Shown piece after piece: positions 13,601 to 27,009 of a DNA stretch of 64,000 nucleotides. The translations under genes and the position numbers were made by a program. Position 1 is the first letter of the stretch. Each line of letters starts with the position of its first letter. The stretch spans positions 62,001 through 126,000 of the forward strand of contig JBAMJV010007419.1 in NCBI GenBank assembly GCA_037951105.1. Reading direction: 5' to 3'. This DNA is from Echinarachnius parma. Taxonomy: Eukaryota; Echinodermata; Echinoidea; Clypeasteroida; Echinarachniidae. The notes beneath the pieces were generated by a model. That model was given only the letters and a program-made list of their open reading frames with translations, had not been told where the DNA came from and searched no databases.

Positions 13601-14920
13601 CGAACTGTTCTCTTGAATTCAAATGTGAACCATGTGAAATAGTCGCTGTGACATAATATTAAAAGTCTTGAACATTGTTAAATCACTCTTTTATAATAAA
13701 CACATTGTTTTTAGGAATGACACACAATAAATTACCTTGAATACTGTACGAAATAATTATCATTGATTCGAATGTGCACGATTGTGTTGTTTGACTTTAA
13801 TAGATACTTTGGATCTCGATCGGAAACATTAACATACACAATTTTAAATGTTTTGACGCCACTTTAATACGAGTTATTACACACAAAGACTATAACTCTG
13901 TTTTCGGACAGCAATAGCTTGATATGACTCTTTCTCCATAAACTCTCAGTCAAACACACACACATACACGCACGTACGTATGATACATACCAACATATAT
14001 TGATATCTGATTGTAAATATATTGTATATAATATGGTATATTATATTAAGCTGCAAATCAGATTAGTGACATTGGTGCGAATCGCGGTCAAGGCCCCTAC
14101 AAAACGGCGCACATAACCAACAGTCATAGCACATCACACCGAGGACCCTATACACTACACCTTGTATACAGGCAACACTCACACTTTCACCAGTGCTCAA
14201 GTCATCGCCATCACAGTCATACTCAAGACTCGACGGGTGTAATTTAAGAGGTGCACCTGATGCTAGTCGTGGTTAAAGATGACATTGACACCCATAACGC
14301 ACTTAAAGGTGCTAAGGCGGTTACAGACAGTGTTATACAACTTTAAAGAGTGTCACATGTAGGACATTGATGGAGTCATGGCACAAGACTTACATGTAAA
14401 TCTATAGAGCTACCAATCGATGTTATTTGCAAGGTAGATTTCTTTTCTTCAATTTTTGATGCATTAAAATAATTGCAGCTGTATCATGAGCAAGGTATAG
14501 ATGGCATTATAACAAACAAGGGAAATTCCAAAGTAAAATATTAGGCCATATCTAAACTTATCCTTATCTACTATGATAATTATGAGTGTTTTGAACAAAG
14601 CTGCGTTTTTATTTGTCTAATTTGTATAAAAAGATATGCGTGTTGCATACATTTACGTCGTGGGCGGTTTAAGTTTAATGACATTATACACACAAAGTTT
14701 ACACTTCGGAGCTAAATATATATAGCGCCCGCCCATGTAAAAGTCAAACACAAACAAAGAGAGACACAAAATAATTTACCAGCGTATATTAACTCTTAAC
14801 CTATGTATACAAGTCATGTCAACACAGGAATAGCCACTGTTAAAGTTTGAATCTATATGTACACGGGTAAACATAATGAACCACCACTGTCGTCTACACA
14901 CTAGTCAACATTCTTTCTTG
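10690..14920. other. Intron sequence with minor repeats
   Basis: Contains a C18-type homopolymer at about 12057-12077, a (GAT)n at 11579-11600 and the degenerate duplication listed separately. A GC-richer, CpG-containing patch at about 13260-13620 includes ATGCAAAT and has no ORF. It could be a regulatory element but is not proven. Confidence 0.35.
11455..11770. repeat. Degenerate direct duplication, spacing ~226 bp
   Basis: AGAGCCAAATAGACGTTAGC near 11487 recurs as AGAGCCAAATATACATTAAC near 11712, and both are followed by ACGACCTTCT and a similar downstream stretch. A (GAT)n microsatellite lies between the copies. Confidence 0.65.
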
Positions 14921-14922
14921 AT

Positions 14923-15171
14923 GGCCTGTTCCCACTGCACAGTTTCTCCTTCCGTTTCCTATCCGACCAAAATGTGGCGAAAAACGTCAGTATATCTAGC
15001 AAATTTTGAAGTTCCATGACATTTCGTTTCACGCGAACCGGAGCTGAATTAAAAATATCCTACTATAGTCCATTCCGAACTTGGTCCGCATCATTTTGGT
15101 TTCCTGCTAGTACCTTCCGTATGTGAAACAGATTGGAAACGGAGGGACAAATGGTGCAGTGGGAGTCGGCC
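14923..15171. mobile_element. 249-bp MITE, family D (GGCC...CCCACTGCAC termini)
   Basis: The first ~37 bp (with CCCACTGCAC and CCTTCCGTTTCC) are the imperfect inverted complement of the last ~37 bp (with GGAAACGGAGG and GTGCAGTGGGA). Both ends are GGCC. It has no ORF. The flanks show no convincing duplication, so the superfamily is open. Confidence 0.75.
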
Positions 15172-18100
15172 TTTACTCTTAACCACCCAAGAGTTCACGT
15201 GTAGGTGGCGAATAAACGTGACCTTAACAAAGCAAGGACGTGTTTTTTCTTTCTTTGCTAGCTGATTATAAAGAGCAAAACATTTGTTCACCTCTCATAT
15301 TATATACATGTATATTTCAAGTTGGCAGATGCGAAGAAAAGAAACGTATCAGATATTATACCGAGTACATTATGCTATTTGTTATGAAATTTTGCTGCTG
15401 AGCGCAAATATGCTTTTCCGATCATACTATCTTGACACTAACACTGATAACATTCCGCAAATACTACTAATGATAATGAAATGTATAACACAAAAAGTTT
15501 GTGTGTTTTGAATACATAATCATCAGCAAGTATTGTTCATCTGTCATGTTCAAGAAGGGATGGACCAGCGTTTGAACTCTGATGTCAACTGTGTATTTCT
15601 TTTTTATTGGCTTATATTTATAATGGTTTAATGTTTACACATTCTAGAACTGTAGGTAATATATAAAATATGTACAGTGAATGTGTTTAATATAATGCAA
15701 ACACCGCAACAGTGCCGTGGTATATTTATAATTCAACGTGCCCGCTTTAACCATAACCTTGTATATTAATGCTTCATCGTATAGTGCGTAAAGTACATGG
15801 CAAAATTAGCTGCAGTAATTGAAGTGATTAGCGCGTTGATTGATACGATTTAAATGCGGTGGAGATTGGACATGACTGACTGAGGCCAGTGTGACCGAGC
15901 TGGCCTTGGTAGCCAGCCGTAATGTTGTACCATGGATATCTGAAGTGGGATGATGTATGTAATAATGTGTTGATGTCAATAACTATAGACTTGGAGGAGG
16001 CTACGATGACCGACTGTATAGAAGTGTCACCCTTTAAAACGATTCGTCACCATGTGGAATAATGTGCCTCAAGCACTGGTCCCCCTTATACCCCTAAATT
16101 AAACCCCTTTTTACAATACTAAATGCCATGTGCAATATAATTACATCCTATTTGAGCCACAACAATAATATATTTTTCAATAATATGAATGAAATGTCAT
16201 ATGGTTTGATCTACAATATACCAAAACAATGAGCCGAAAGAACTCCTTTTTTAGAAGGATAATCAAAATCTTGTGAATATGGACACGCACAGACTATGAT
16301 GGACCTCGGAGTGCAGTGATGATAAAGTGTGATTATTCTCAAATTACTGAGAATATACACCCGTCGTTGTGTGCATTTGAACACTCTACTAAATCGAATG
16401 TATGTTTACAAAATAGAGACATTATTGTGCATGATACAGCCAAGAAGGCTACATGCATGTAGCCCGTCGTCTCCTAGAATTTACATGTATGTGATTTCCA
16501 TTGCATTCCACGTCCCAATAAGCGATATTGGTTAATGTAAATTAATACAATTTAATTATAGACTAGCGATCACGATAGCACACTAATCTAGCACTAAACA
16601 TAACACACCACGTGCATTATAGTTATAGCATGGCAGTAGGAGTTATGGTTATATTAGCACGGACATATTATTCGATTATGTATGTAGGTTCAGAGGCCGA
16701 TAAAACGTTTCCATCAGACACAGACACCACAAGAGCTCCTGGAAGAATTCCATAACCCCGTTCGGGACCGTTAACTGCTCGCCGTGACCGAGGGCTCCAT
16801 CGCGGTTGCGTCGACCCCGATTTCACCTCATCTCCCCTCTTTTAGAAGCCCATGCATCGTCTCACTAACTCACCACCCCACCCTCAGTCATGTTCCAAAT
16901 GCACGATAGTTTTGTTGTGTATACAACGAAATAACAATAGATTTAAAATAATGATGTATCGTATTTGGAGAGCATTTTGGTGCAAAGATCACCCCGAGTG
17001 TCTACATAGTGGGCACGGTGTGTACCTATTACAATGTAAGATTGATGTCTTTACTTATTATCCTTTTAACGTTTCTCGCCATATGAGAAACTCACTTGTA
17101 TTTTTAACATGTGTAACAAATTGTCCACTTATAGTGTGATGACCGAGAGTATTTGAAGGGTCAATCTTCATATCGGTCAAGATGAAAGGATAATAATACT
17201 CTATCGCAGATCCGAATATATATTATGAGGTGCATTTCAAAGTTTTACAAATGAGATATGATAACTAAAAGGACAAGATAAGTCAAGGGCTCAGAGAATT
17301 GACGGCTGAAATTGATTGAATATGATTATTGAAAAAGGCGTAAAAGGATTGTGAAAGTTATTGAAAATGAGTATATAAAGCAATAAGAACTGAAATACAC
17401 TGGAAGATTGGAAAGGTTGACTAGGTAAATCCACACAGTCATAGGTGAAAATGTCGATGTAGTTGTCTTTGGCGACCTTAGGATGTTAGGTATATTCATC
17501 ATAATTATTTGGTGATTTTTGTCGGTGTGCGTTCGAATATGATGGCTAGTCGTATGATTTATCTGCGCAAGTGCATGGCACCACAGAAATAAATGTGAAC
17601 TCAATATCGAAATATATACGTTTATCTCTCCTGGCTTGTATATTTATAGTCTCTAGATATATTTCCTGTTTTTAGCATAAATAATAGCAGGTCTTACCAT
17701 AGAGCCTTTGAGGTAATACCAGCTCCGTGGCCTTACCGTGTACATGTAACTATTCATCGTTCGAGGTTGCCTCGATCTGCAGCGCTGGTGTGGTTTGTTG
17801 GTAATTCTCCCGGACCATTACGTCTCAAATGGTGTGGAACGAATAGAATTGAAAGAACTTTTTATCATCTGTTACAATTTTAGACCCGTTTTAAGCCAAA
17901 TAAAATCACTTCATTTCAATACAAAGACCATTTTGAACCGGGGATAACATATGTGCGATAGGTGCACAAAACAGGTATAAAATGGGAGATTCGTTTGTTC
18001 TTGGTTTTTGAAAGCCCCATGATAGTCGTATAATAAGTCACGATACAATTCAAGCGTATAGGTCAAAGGATTTCAGGAAAATGGCAATTAGATTGTTTGG

Positions 18101-18737
18101 ATTGTGTTCTTGTAGTTATAAATATGATTTAAAGAGTCGTATATATCGATATGAAAAGTGACTTTGTGGATAAATATTAAGGAACGACCATTCCAAACAA
18201 TTATACAAATGTTGTGTCGTATAATAATTCGTATATAATTATCATTGATTAACACTCTGACAACGTGAGTAAATATAATGAACTGGTATAAGTAGCGTTT
18301 TATAGAAGGGTTTGATATTATAAAGATTGAACATCATGCTGAAACCTTAATTATACGCAAGTAATTAAAATAAATAAATAAAGACACTGGCACATTGAAC
18401 CTCTCGTTCTATTTGAATATTGTAATAGGGCATGTACAGTTTGATAGGTGAGCCAGAAATTTAAAATGGCTGAATATATAGGCGAGGGAAGATCAAAGAA
18501 GGCAGCAAATAAACAATTAAAATGAAATCATATGAGCATTACAATCAATTAATATTGACACGTTTTCCTATTTCATTTGAAGATGAAAGCAGTTCAGTTT
18601 CAATGTGGAATAAAAAATAAATTTAAAAAAGTGGCTGAAAGGCGAGAGAAGATCAAAGGATGGAGGTATGAAAAACACAATCAAAGAGGGTAGCAATGCG
18701 GAAAAGTCAGACCAAGTTCAGCCCAATGTCTCTCCCT
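15172..18737. other. Intron sequence, nothing recognised
   Basis: AT-rich. Short frames at 15284, 16329, 16852 and 17326 have no domain, no repeat logic and no splice-flanked structure. Confidence 0.4.
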
Positions 18738-18976
18738 ATCGTCACGCCTTTGGGTGCATTATAGTCTCCTTTAATACATACTCTTGGCCTAGCTACCCCA
18801 CCTTTACTTGTTAATTATTCCAATGGGTATGTTCATTCTGCAAACAATTGATTATTTGTATCAAATTATTTAAGTTTTTCATCGTCACGCCTCTATGTGC
18901 AATAGTCTTGTTACTATGCTTGTAGACTACCCACCATTTAGTTGAATCAATATGCCCATTCTGTAAACAACAAATT
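18738..18976. repeat. Degenerate tandem duplication, period ~143 bp
   Basis: ATCGTCACGCC at 18738 and at 18881 each start a similar stretch that includes TGTGCAxTAGTCT, TACCCACC and CCATTCTGTAAACAA. The copies are clearly diverged, so the duplication is old. Confidence 0.6.
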
Positions 18977-18979
18977 GTA

Positions 18980-21900
18980 CAAAGATTTTAAAAGTTTGTT
19001 TAATTTGTTTACATTTTAGTTATTTAGTAATCATGTACAATTGTCATTAATTTTGACAATAACATCAAATAGATTCAAATCAATCGAAGGTTATACAAAA
19101 TGGTGCATTATAAAAAACATTGGGTAATTTCTGTATTTGGATGTAGCTAGGAATTTATGACGTTTACACATTCGCTAATTGTATAGACTTCATAAAACGT
19201 ATTCCACCTTTCAATAATTTTACCTGACAAAACTGAATTTAAGATATACAATCACGCATTTAGGAGAAGAGTTTTAATATCAGAATATTTCAACCAATTT
19301 AGATCACCTCTTAAAGAAATCGAACATAAGTACTATGAATAATTTTTTTAAAGACCCTGGCTGTTAAATATTTTTAATAGTAATTATCATTTTTATGGAC
19401 ACTGTAAATAGCAGCTTCTGCCTTAAAATATTCTACCAGCCTTTAGCAAGGCTAGGAAAGAGAATAATGTTTTGTTTCTCACACGATTCGTGTTGTTATA
19501 AGCAAGATCTGGTGTGAACAAGAGCCAATAGTATTGATAATTGTGGTTTTATTATACTCATTCTAGACGTTCGTTTAAACATTATCTTCATTCCCCCAAA
19601 ACATCTCGTGGGCGATGTTTTTGTTGTTGTTTTCCAATAAAAAATCTTCCGAAGGAGAAAAGGGTGTGATAAATAGATGCTCTATAGTAATGTTGACTAA
19701 CCGCATACACGAACGATCAGATAGCCTACGAATAACCTTCACGGAGATCAACTTCAAACGTATAAATCTAAGAGAACTTTATACCATGTTCACTTGTTTG
19801 TGAAATTTAACCAATCCCACGCTTCTGTTAGTAAACACGTTTTCTTTTTTTTCTTCTTTTTTTTTCTTTTTTTTCTTTAGGAGACAAGGGTGATTGAAAA
19901 CTGATTTGTTTTTCCTTTGTAATTGTACGATAGATTATTGGAATCAGCAACTGTGTGATTGTTGGCTTTGACTGTGGTTTTATCAGTTCAAAACATGTGC
20001 GATGTCTTTAAAAAAGACAGACTCTGACGAAATCACGTGTCCTGAATAGTTAATCAAAACGATGACACTTGTTATTAATAACAAGCAGACTGTAGCCGAG
20101 GCGTCGAGACGGGGTGGAGGAGTGGGTTAGGGTGTGACAAAACCATTGCATTTATGCGCTAGCCTTAATCCACTCCTTTTGTTTAAGATAGGACGGGTGA
20201 TATTCTGGCAAAATACATCAATAATTACCCCCGCTTAAATTGTATATGCTCGTTCACCCTCAGTCACAAGTTCAAATTGTTTGCAGAAATTGTTCATGTT
20301 GTTTCGTGCAGGTCACGTGACTTGCCAAATAGTTGTGTCATCCAGCACCCCTCTTCCATTTCCCCTTCATATATATCACATCGACATCGAGTCGGGTTTG
20401 CATGAGCAAGAGGGTACTAGTAGTATAATACCTCCTTGGCATGAGCGAGACACGATTGCATTGCCCGAAATGGATACCCTTCGAGTGCTAATTAAAGCCA
20501 ACGACACCTTCCGATTGGCTCGTATATAGTTTGTGGTTTTTACACATAATTGTGTTATAAATGCCAGCGACAGGTTATTATTGGCAGCGAACGGAAACTT
20601 TTGCTTATTCGTATGCAATAAACGATTGACGTCGAGGGGAAGTATTTCATAAATGCATACTGTATACGACTTCACTTTCCCTGCAAATTTGGTCTTTCAG
20701 ATGTTCAGCTTTGTTTATTCCTTCATAAAAACTAGTTAATGTTATTGCTTACGTCTCCTTTTATAATTATCAAGATGTTATTGCTTAAGAATTCTGACAA
20801 ATTAATTACTTTACAAACGTGTAGAGTTTACGCTAGTTCTGCTGTAGCTTATAAATATATGCAACCCAACTACGTTGGTGCCAGGAGAGAACAACGTAAT
20901 CTTCTCTCGTCTATCCAGAGACTTTGCCTGACGCTATCTGACGTCTGCATTTTAGTCACAAGAATGTTAGAAGACAGTCATGTTAGAGAAAGTGTCGCGA
21001 TCGCGGAGACATGTTTATTGGGAAATTGTGAAATCGTTTCGGAGATGGGGGAACTAATGCCGCAGTCTTTTGGCCCTAGGTCTCTAAAACTGTAAAAGTT
21101 TCACCGGACAAAGGAATAGAATAATCGACCTATTGGCTACCCGTCATTGGTCCGTCACATACTGTCAAACATGGACAATAATAGTCTTATCAGGAGACAG
21201 GGCCCGTCAAATATTTGGGTGGACATCTTCTATGCCGTCTTAAAAGGATTACGCCGATGGTAATTACCGCCTAAATGGCAACAAAGGCCGCCATTTACAG
21301 ATGACAATGCCGGTAATTCACTCGAATTATATCGAACTAGGACTAAATTCATCAATATATACTTTTTTTCTCCATAATATAGAGTAGGTCTTAACTTAGG
21401 TTGTCCGGATAGATTGTCATGTGGTTCAAATATTTAAAAGTATAATCAACATCAATTTTCTTAGTAGGTCCATAACGTGTTATTCAATAGCATTTAATCA
21501 TCTTCTCAACGCTACTACCTCAATTCCACAACCGTTTGTTCCTGACAATAATAAATTGCTCAGACTGCAGTTAGTTCTCAGGCGAAGCGACAATAATTTC
21601 CCTTCCGTTTGGCTGTCAACCATCGCAAAAGAGAAAAGTCGGGTCGGCGCTACTTCGTATCGCTCTCTCTCCCCTCTTTCGTTCACCTCGTGATGGAAGT
21701 ACAGCCCTCATACCTGCATCAAAATTGTCCTACAATCTGTATTGTAAGAAATACATACTAGATGATCACCTTTACAAGAATCTGTACTCTGTACACAAAA
21801 TGCACTTAAGCCATCCTATACCATTATAACTTCGCAAACATGATTGATGTTTGACTTTTAAATCAACCGACCTTCATCTTTTCTCTCCCATGGACAACGG

Positions 21901-22023
21901 GCCTTCCACTTCCACCTCAATGCCGATGATCGGAGGGAGGGTCAAGTTATGTTAGCTGTCAAGTTACGCTGGTTCTCTGGAATTGGTGGCTCTTGCTGCT
22001 ATGACTTCTCATAACTCAATAGG
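18980..22023. other. Intron sequence, one possible regulatory patch
   Basis: A stretch at about 21240-21330 is richer in GC and carries TAATTACC, ACAAAGG and a repeated GCCGCCATTT-like motif, without coding. The 118-codon frame at 20739-21095 has no recognisable domain. T-rich runs lie at 19845-19880. Confidence 0.35.
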
Positions 22024-22380
22024 TGCACCTGTAAAGTGTCAGATATTGCCCAAAATGACATTTGAGACTTCAATCCTGTACCAAAATCATTGTAAGATAT
22101 GTCCGAATGATGTGTGAAAGTTTCATTGAAAAAGAACACTGCTAATTTCCTGGTTAAAAAATCGAAAATATGCGTCAGCTTTTACAACGAATTACTGTTT
22201 GACGTTTATGAGGTGGCGTTCATTAACGCTCTTGAGCTGAATGATAGATATCGTCATACATTAGCATTTGAAAAAATCTAACCCTATTTTATTATTCTCT
22301 CACCATAAGCTAAACAACACAGTAGAAGAGAAACGAGGAAGCTCCAAGTAATTTTCGTGGAGTTAGACACTTACAGGCAT
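22024..22380 (+). mobile_element. MITE family E, copy 1
   Basis: About 355 bp bounded by CACCTGTAAAGTGTC on the left and its inverse GACACTTACAGGCAT on the right. It is the same element as 55987-56333 in the opposite orientation, with good similarity along the whole length (for example CATTGTAAGATATGTCCGAA). Non-coding. Confidence 0.85.
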
Positions 22381-25300
22381 CCCTTTGAAGGAACTACAGC
22401 GTTAGATGTCCTAATTTTCACAATTCGGCTCTCTATATGTAATTTTTACCGAAGAAAAATAATTTGACAGTAATTTCTCATAAAATCAATCAATTTTGGG
22501 GTAATTAGTAAATATCTAATTGTCCTGGGAACGCCCCTTTTAAATCACCAAAATGTGACGTCATCTAAAGAACGGACTAATGAACTAAATTCTGTAGATG
22601 ACGCGTCATGACGTAAGCCAATGAATTGTCAATCACATGTCGATCACGCTGCTGATTCCGAACCCTAAATGTGAGTGGGGCGTAAACTGGCTGCTAAGTG
22701 AGATTTGGCATCAGAAAACTAGTCTTAAATCACTACTGTGTTTATTTTCATGGATTTTTTTTCGGCAGACCTATGTTTCAAGTCATCAACTATGGAATAA
22801 GTGTCAAAGTACGTTGTATTCTTTAGGTCCTTTAATAACCAATATTCATATTTAGATATGCCAGAGACAAATACAAAGACATTGCATAATAGTCTTCTTC
22901 ATTTTTGTTCTGGAAGCCCCCACTTTCTTGTTGCATCTTGACCTCCACACGCACGGAAGTTCCTCATGTTCTGGTTCTCCTTGTTATATTTTAAATATAT
23001 TAATCTTACGGAATTGTGTTATAATTGAGAGAACATACGTTATATCACACACAAAAGAAAACACAAACACTCACACATACACGTACGCACGGTCATGTTG
23101 TATTGCTTAATAAGTTTCGTTTCAGTTTTGTAGTTTGAGTACAGTGATCAGCTAAACAAAAGTTTGTGCCTTTCAATTTAACAGACTTTCTCGTTGCAAA
23201 AAAGATAAGTTTATAGTAATACATCCTTTTTAGTGATATCAAGAAATAACAAATATATTATTCCATTAGAGTAGGCTACTAATCAGCTAATAAAAGCTCA
23301 CTTTCTGTTAGCGAACACGTGTCTCCGGTGAGAGCTATAGTTACGGAATAACGATTTTGTTGAGTAAAAGTCCTTGAAAATTTCCAAACGCTATTGTATC
23401 GAATTGTCGTGAAGGCCCCTTAATAGTCTTGCTTCTTACCTAATGGATGCTTCAGAATAACTTTGTTTGGGGCCGTTAATGGTTAAGTACTCGGAAAGGA
23501 TAAGCAGAACATGTAATACAGATGCTCCATATTCTGGAGACACTTTCCAGTTCACACCAACACTTACCATCGCAATGTTCATAATGTTTCATAAGTCCTT
23601 CACTAAGTCTATGGTCAGTTATTGTGATACTATAAGCGTAGTGTAGTTAGCGATTTCAAAGTGTTTTATTCCAATGAATAACTATTTTATCCCCATGAAT
23701 AACTATTTTATCCCCTTCAGCATCTAATGGGAATAAACCCAAATAAATATTTCCTTAACCCTCGACCGCATGAACAATTCATTCTGCAAATCAAATTCTG
23801 CTTAAATCCAAGCGGAAATTGTTTCCAAAGTCATCTGTCGGATTTAATAAAGGGCTCTTTTGTTTCTCTTAATTATTTTACTAAGAATATGAGATTTCAT
23901 ATGTGGCTCACCTTGTTTGGATAAATTAGGCGAAGCTTTGGACTGAGCCGCGCCACCATCCCAGCATTGCCATGACATGCAAAATAGGGGAAAGCTGGTA
24001 TGGCGTGCATTCAGAGTCAATCAACTTTAATCTTTAATAAGGGTATCGATCTTTAGCGACATCGAACAACTTTTCCTCTTAGCCAATGAGAAGGCTAGAA
24101 TTTCAGCTGCACACGATCCATAATGTAGTATATCCAATACGTATTGGACACCTCACCAGTTCTCCTCGGCGCAACATCCTGACTGATGGATCCTGTCGAG
24201 TCCCCAAGTAGAAGTACAAGTACAAGTTAAAATGACCCTTTACCTCACACCGATCGATGTGTGCAAGTGACACACATTTTCTCTTTTGATATCGATGGAT
24301 CATGGATCTATATCATTCTGCGAATCTATTTGAGCTTTTATATTTGCAAGTCTCTGATTTATAAGGAATACATATATATTTCGATGCTACACTAGTAGAT
24401 TTTCGTATATATTCCATGTGCTTTTCTTGCCGGAGCAGGTGTCGTGTCACCCGGTCGCTATATTCGAGGTAGATGTTTATTGACACTCGAGGCTCGCCAT
24501 ACGACGATCCGTTATCCGGAGAGGTAATTGATCAAGGCGTATTGCCGCGAAATGAATTGTTCCTATTTGTCACCTTCCAATTTCCCATGTTAATTATGAA
24601 AGCAACACTTTTGTCTTGTTGGTGTAGCTGCAGCTGCAGCCGTCGCCCGAAGACATTCATCTCAGCATGATGCGGGCAACTCTGCTACTGTATCGAATGT
24701 ATACTTGAAGGACATACATGAAGAGAACTTTAATCATTCATGACACAGGCCAAGACATAACGGTTACTATCATATATTGGTTCCTACTTTGCGCTGCATG
24801 GTGCACTGTGGGTTTGTTATCCTGTATTTCTTGGACATCAGGTCTCATTGTTTTTTTTCTTTTTAGAATACGACAAAATCATATTATTTAATCTGCAACA
24901 GCCCGAAAGCCAACTCATACTTAGTTATTCTGCATTTTCATTGTCCCTTTTTATTTTGTAAATTTGTTTTGTTCAAATTCAATTTATATTTTTGAGTCAG
25001 ATAAACATTGGTCATTATTTTCAAGGAAGCATATTCTCTGATATTTTCAACATTATGATGGAAACCTTTGACATTTGAGCAAGATTTTCCTTTCGGAGTA
25101 ATCAATTGAATGATATATATTGGTTATTATATACCAAGTCTATGACAAATTAATCATATTAATTTTTTTAAAGAAAAGACGTTTCTTTATACTGGCAGAG
25201 TAAAACAAAATTGGAAAGAAAAGTGCACGCGTCCCCGTCTAAATCCCCTAAACGACTTGACTGATACAGCGCAATTTCATATTTTTCAAGATCGGAATAA

Positions 25301-25650
25301 AAATGATCTTTTCAATTTGCATCTTTGTAGTTTCCTTGTCGTTTTCCGAGGTTAGGATGTAAGTGAAACTGATGATATACAATGGCGCTGCCCGTGTTTG
25401 AACTTGTGATATTTAGTCTCCCGAAGATTTCGAAAGGTGACCCCATACATTTTAAACTATAGATACAAGAAAGCCAAAAAGTGACCCAATTCTTCTTGAA
25501 GCTAAGAAAATATCAATTTGGGTACTTCTTATCATGCTTATGGGATAAGTGTAGCTAGGTCCAACCAAATCTGGCTGTTGAACTCTCTCAAGAATATCAA
25601 CTACCGGTGATGAGGGTCAAGCATTAAGGAACTATGTGTATGTGTGTGCT
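22381..25650. other. Intron sequence, one possible regulatory patch
   Basis: A CpG-containing patch at about 24430-24670 includes CAATTTCCCATGTTAATTAT and a CTGCAG tandem. A 21-bp direct repeat (AATAACTATTTTATCCCC) lies at 23677-23717. No exon was recognised. Confidence 0.35.
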
Positions 25651-25651
25651 C

Positions 25652-25653
<2 letters not shown>

Positions 25654-25703
<50 letters not shown>
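25654..25703. repeat. (GT)n microsatellite
   Basis: About 50 bp of uninterrupted GT units, with looser GT-rich sequence at 25635-25650 and 25868-25900. Confidence 0.96.
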
Positions 25704-25706
<3 letters not shown>

Positions 25707-26199
25707 TTTGTGAATCTATTTACACTTTCGAACATTTGAGGGATTGTAAGGTATTTGAAAACGGTCTAGTTTACATATTATTCACGATGCAAACGGTCCT
25801 GCAAATGTATGACTAAATAACAACTTCTTCTGTTACATAAAAACTAAAATATGAACATTATGTTTGTACATGTGTGTGTGTGTTTGTGCGTTTGTATTTG
25901 GGTGTTACATAATAGTTTGCGGTAACACCATGTAAATGAAGAGGAACTGGTAGCCAAGGAAATGTCAGTAATTCTCTCTTGGATAGTCTTGAAAAGGACT
26001 GTGGTAGTCCTATAACGTTGTTTATGTATGTTTAGGCGGGTGTGTGTGTATGTGTTTTTGTGTTTTTATGTGTGTAAATCTGTGGGGGGTTTTTCTTCAA
26101 AAGGCAATGATCAAACAAAAGCATGTGGCGACCACTATGACCAACTATAGAACAAGATGCATATTTCCGAAGAATTGGTCCATCAAAACAGTGGCCACC

Positions 26200-26475
26200 G
26201 CCAGGAAATATTATATCTGTCCCGAAGTGAATCGGTGTCGGAGATCATCATCGCGTTCGCTCGGAAATATAAGATCAGTTCCGGAGATTTTCGAAGCTAG
26301 GCCCACGAGTCGCGATCGCTCGGAAAGATGAAATATTTCCGAAAGCCCACCGAGTCGCGATCACAATATCGCCAGGAAAGACCAAATCAGTTCCGGAGAT
26401 TTCAGAATGCCTACCGAGTCGTGATCTCTCGGAAAGATTGAATCAGTTCCGAAGATTTCCGAAGGCCCACCGAGT
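26200..26475. repeat. Degenerate minisatellite, CCCACCGAGTCGCGATC units
   Basis: GAGTCGCGATC-like starts occur at 26307, 26352 and 26416, with a truncated one at 26472. Each is followed by CTCGGAAAGA, CAGTTCCGGAGATTTCCGAA and GCCCACC. Unit lengths are 45, 64 and 56 bp, because parts of the unit are missing in some copies. A fourth, weaker unit lies at 26218-26306. It is CpG-rich in AT-rich surroundings. Confidence 0.8.
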
Positions 26476-26934
26476 AGGTTCCTACAGATCAAAGGCCATG
26501 ATGAAAGATTAAGCCGATAATATTATGGCTTTCGGCACGATCATTAACTTCCCTTAATGAGACGTGACTACTTTTGAACTTGCAGCGCCCTATTGTTTAT
26601 AGACTGATTGGAAAGCTTCGTAGAAAATAATTCTAAGGCAAACATACGTCGGTAATTATTGACATATTGACTGGTCTTATAGAAAAAAAAACATTAGAAA
26701 AGGGGCCCAACCCTTACATTTCTTTACCGGTATGTTATCCAGTGTTTCCCATCTTTCTTTCTTTTTTACTTTTTTTAAATTTTTTATATAAGAGATGTTT
26801 TAAATGTACTGTCGCGTTTATTTATTTTTGTCTGTATTATTTTTGTGAGATCTTTAGATCTCGGAGTAAATAAGATCATGGTCAAAAGGCTATAATAAGT
26901 TGTTACAGCCAAGGCAGCAGGGACCGCATTCAGA

Positions 26935-27005
26935 GCATCTAGCTTATAGTGGTCAGAGTACCGGTCTAGCAATTCGAAGGCCTCGGGGTCGATTCCCGTG
27001 GAAGC
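26935..27005 (+). ncRNA. tRNA-like sequence (tRNA pseudogene or SINE head)
   Basis: It has a B-box-like GGGTCGATTCC at 26986-26996 and an A-box-like TAGTGGTCAGAGTACCGG about 35 bp upstream. The ends GCATCTA and TGGAAGC can pair at five of seven positions, as in an acceptor stem. The anticodon arm does not fold well, so a functional tRNA is unlikely. A tRNA-derived SINE head or a pseudogene fits better. No second copy was seen in the window. Confidence 0.5.
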
Positions 27006-27009
27006 ACAA

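Noticed and set aside
20739..21095. 118-codon + strand frame
   Set aside because: No recognised domain, no splice-site logic with the gene, and codon content not distinct from noise.
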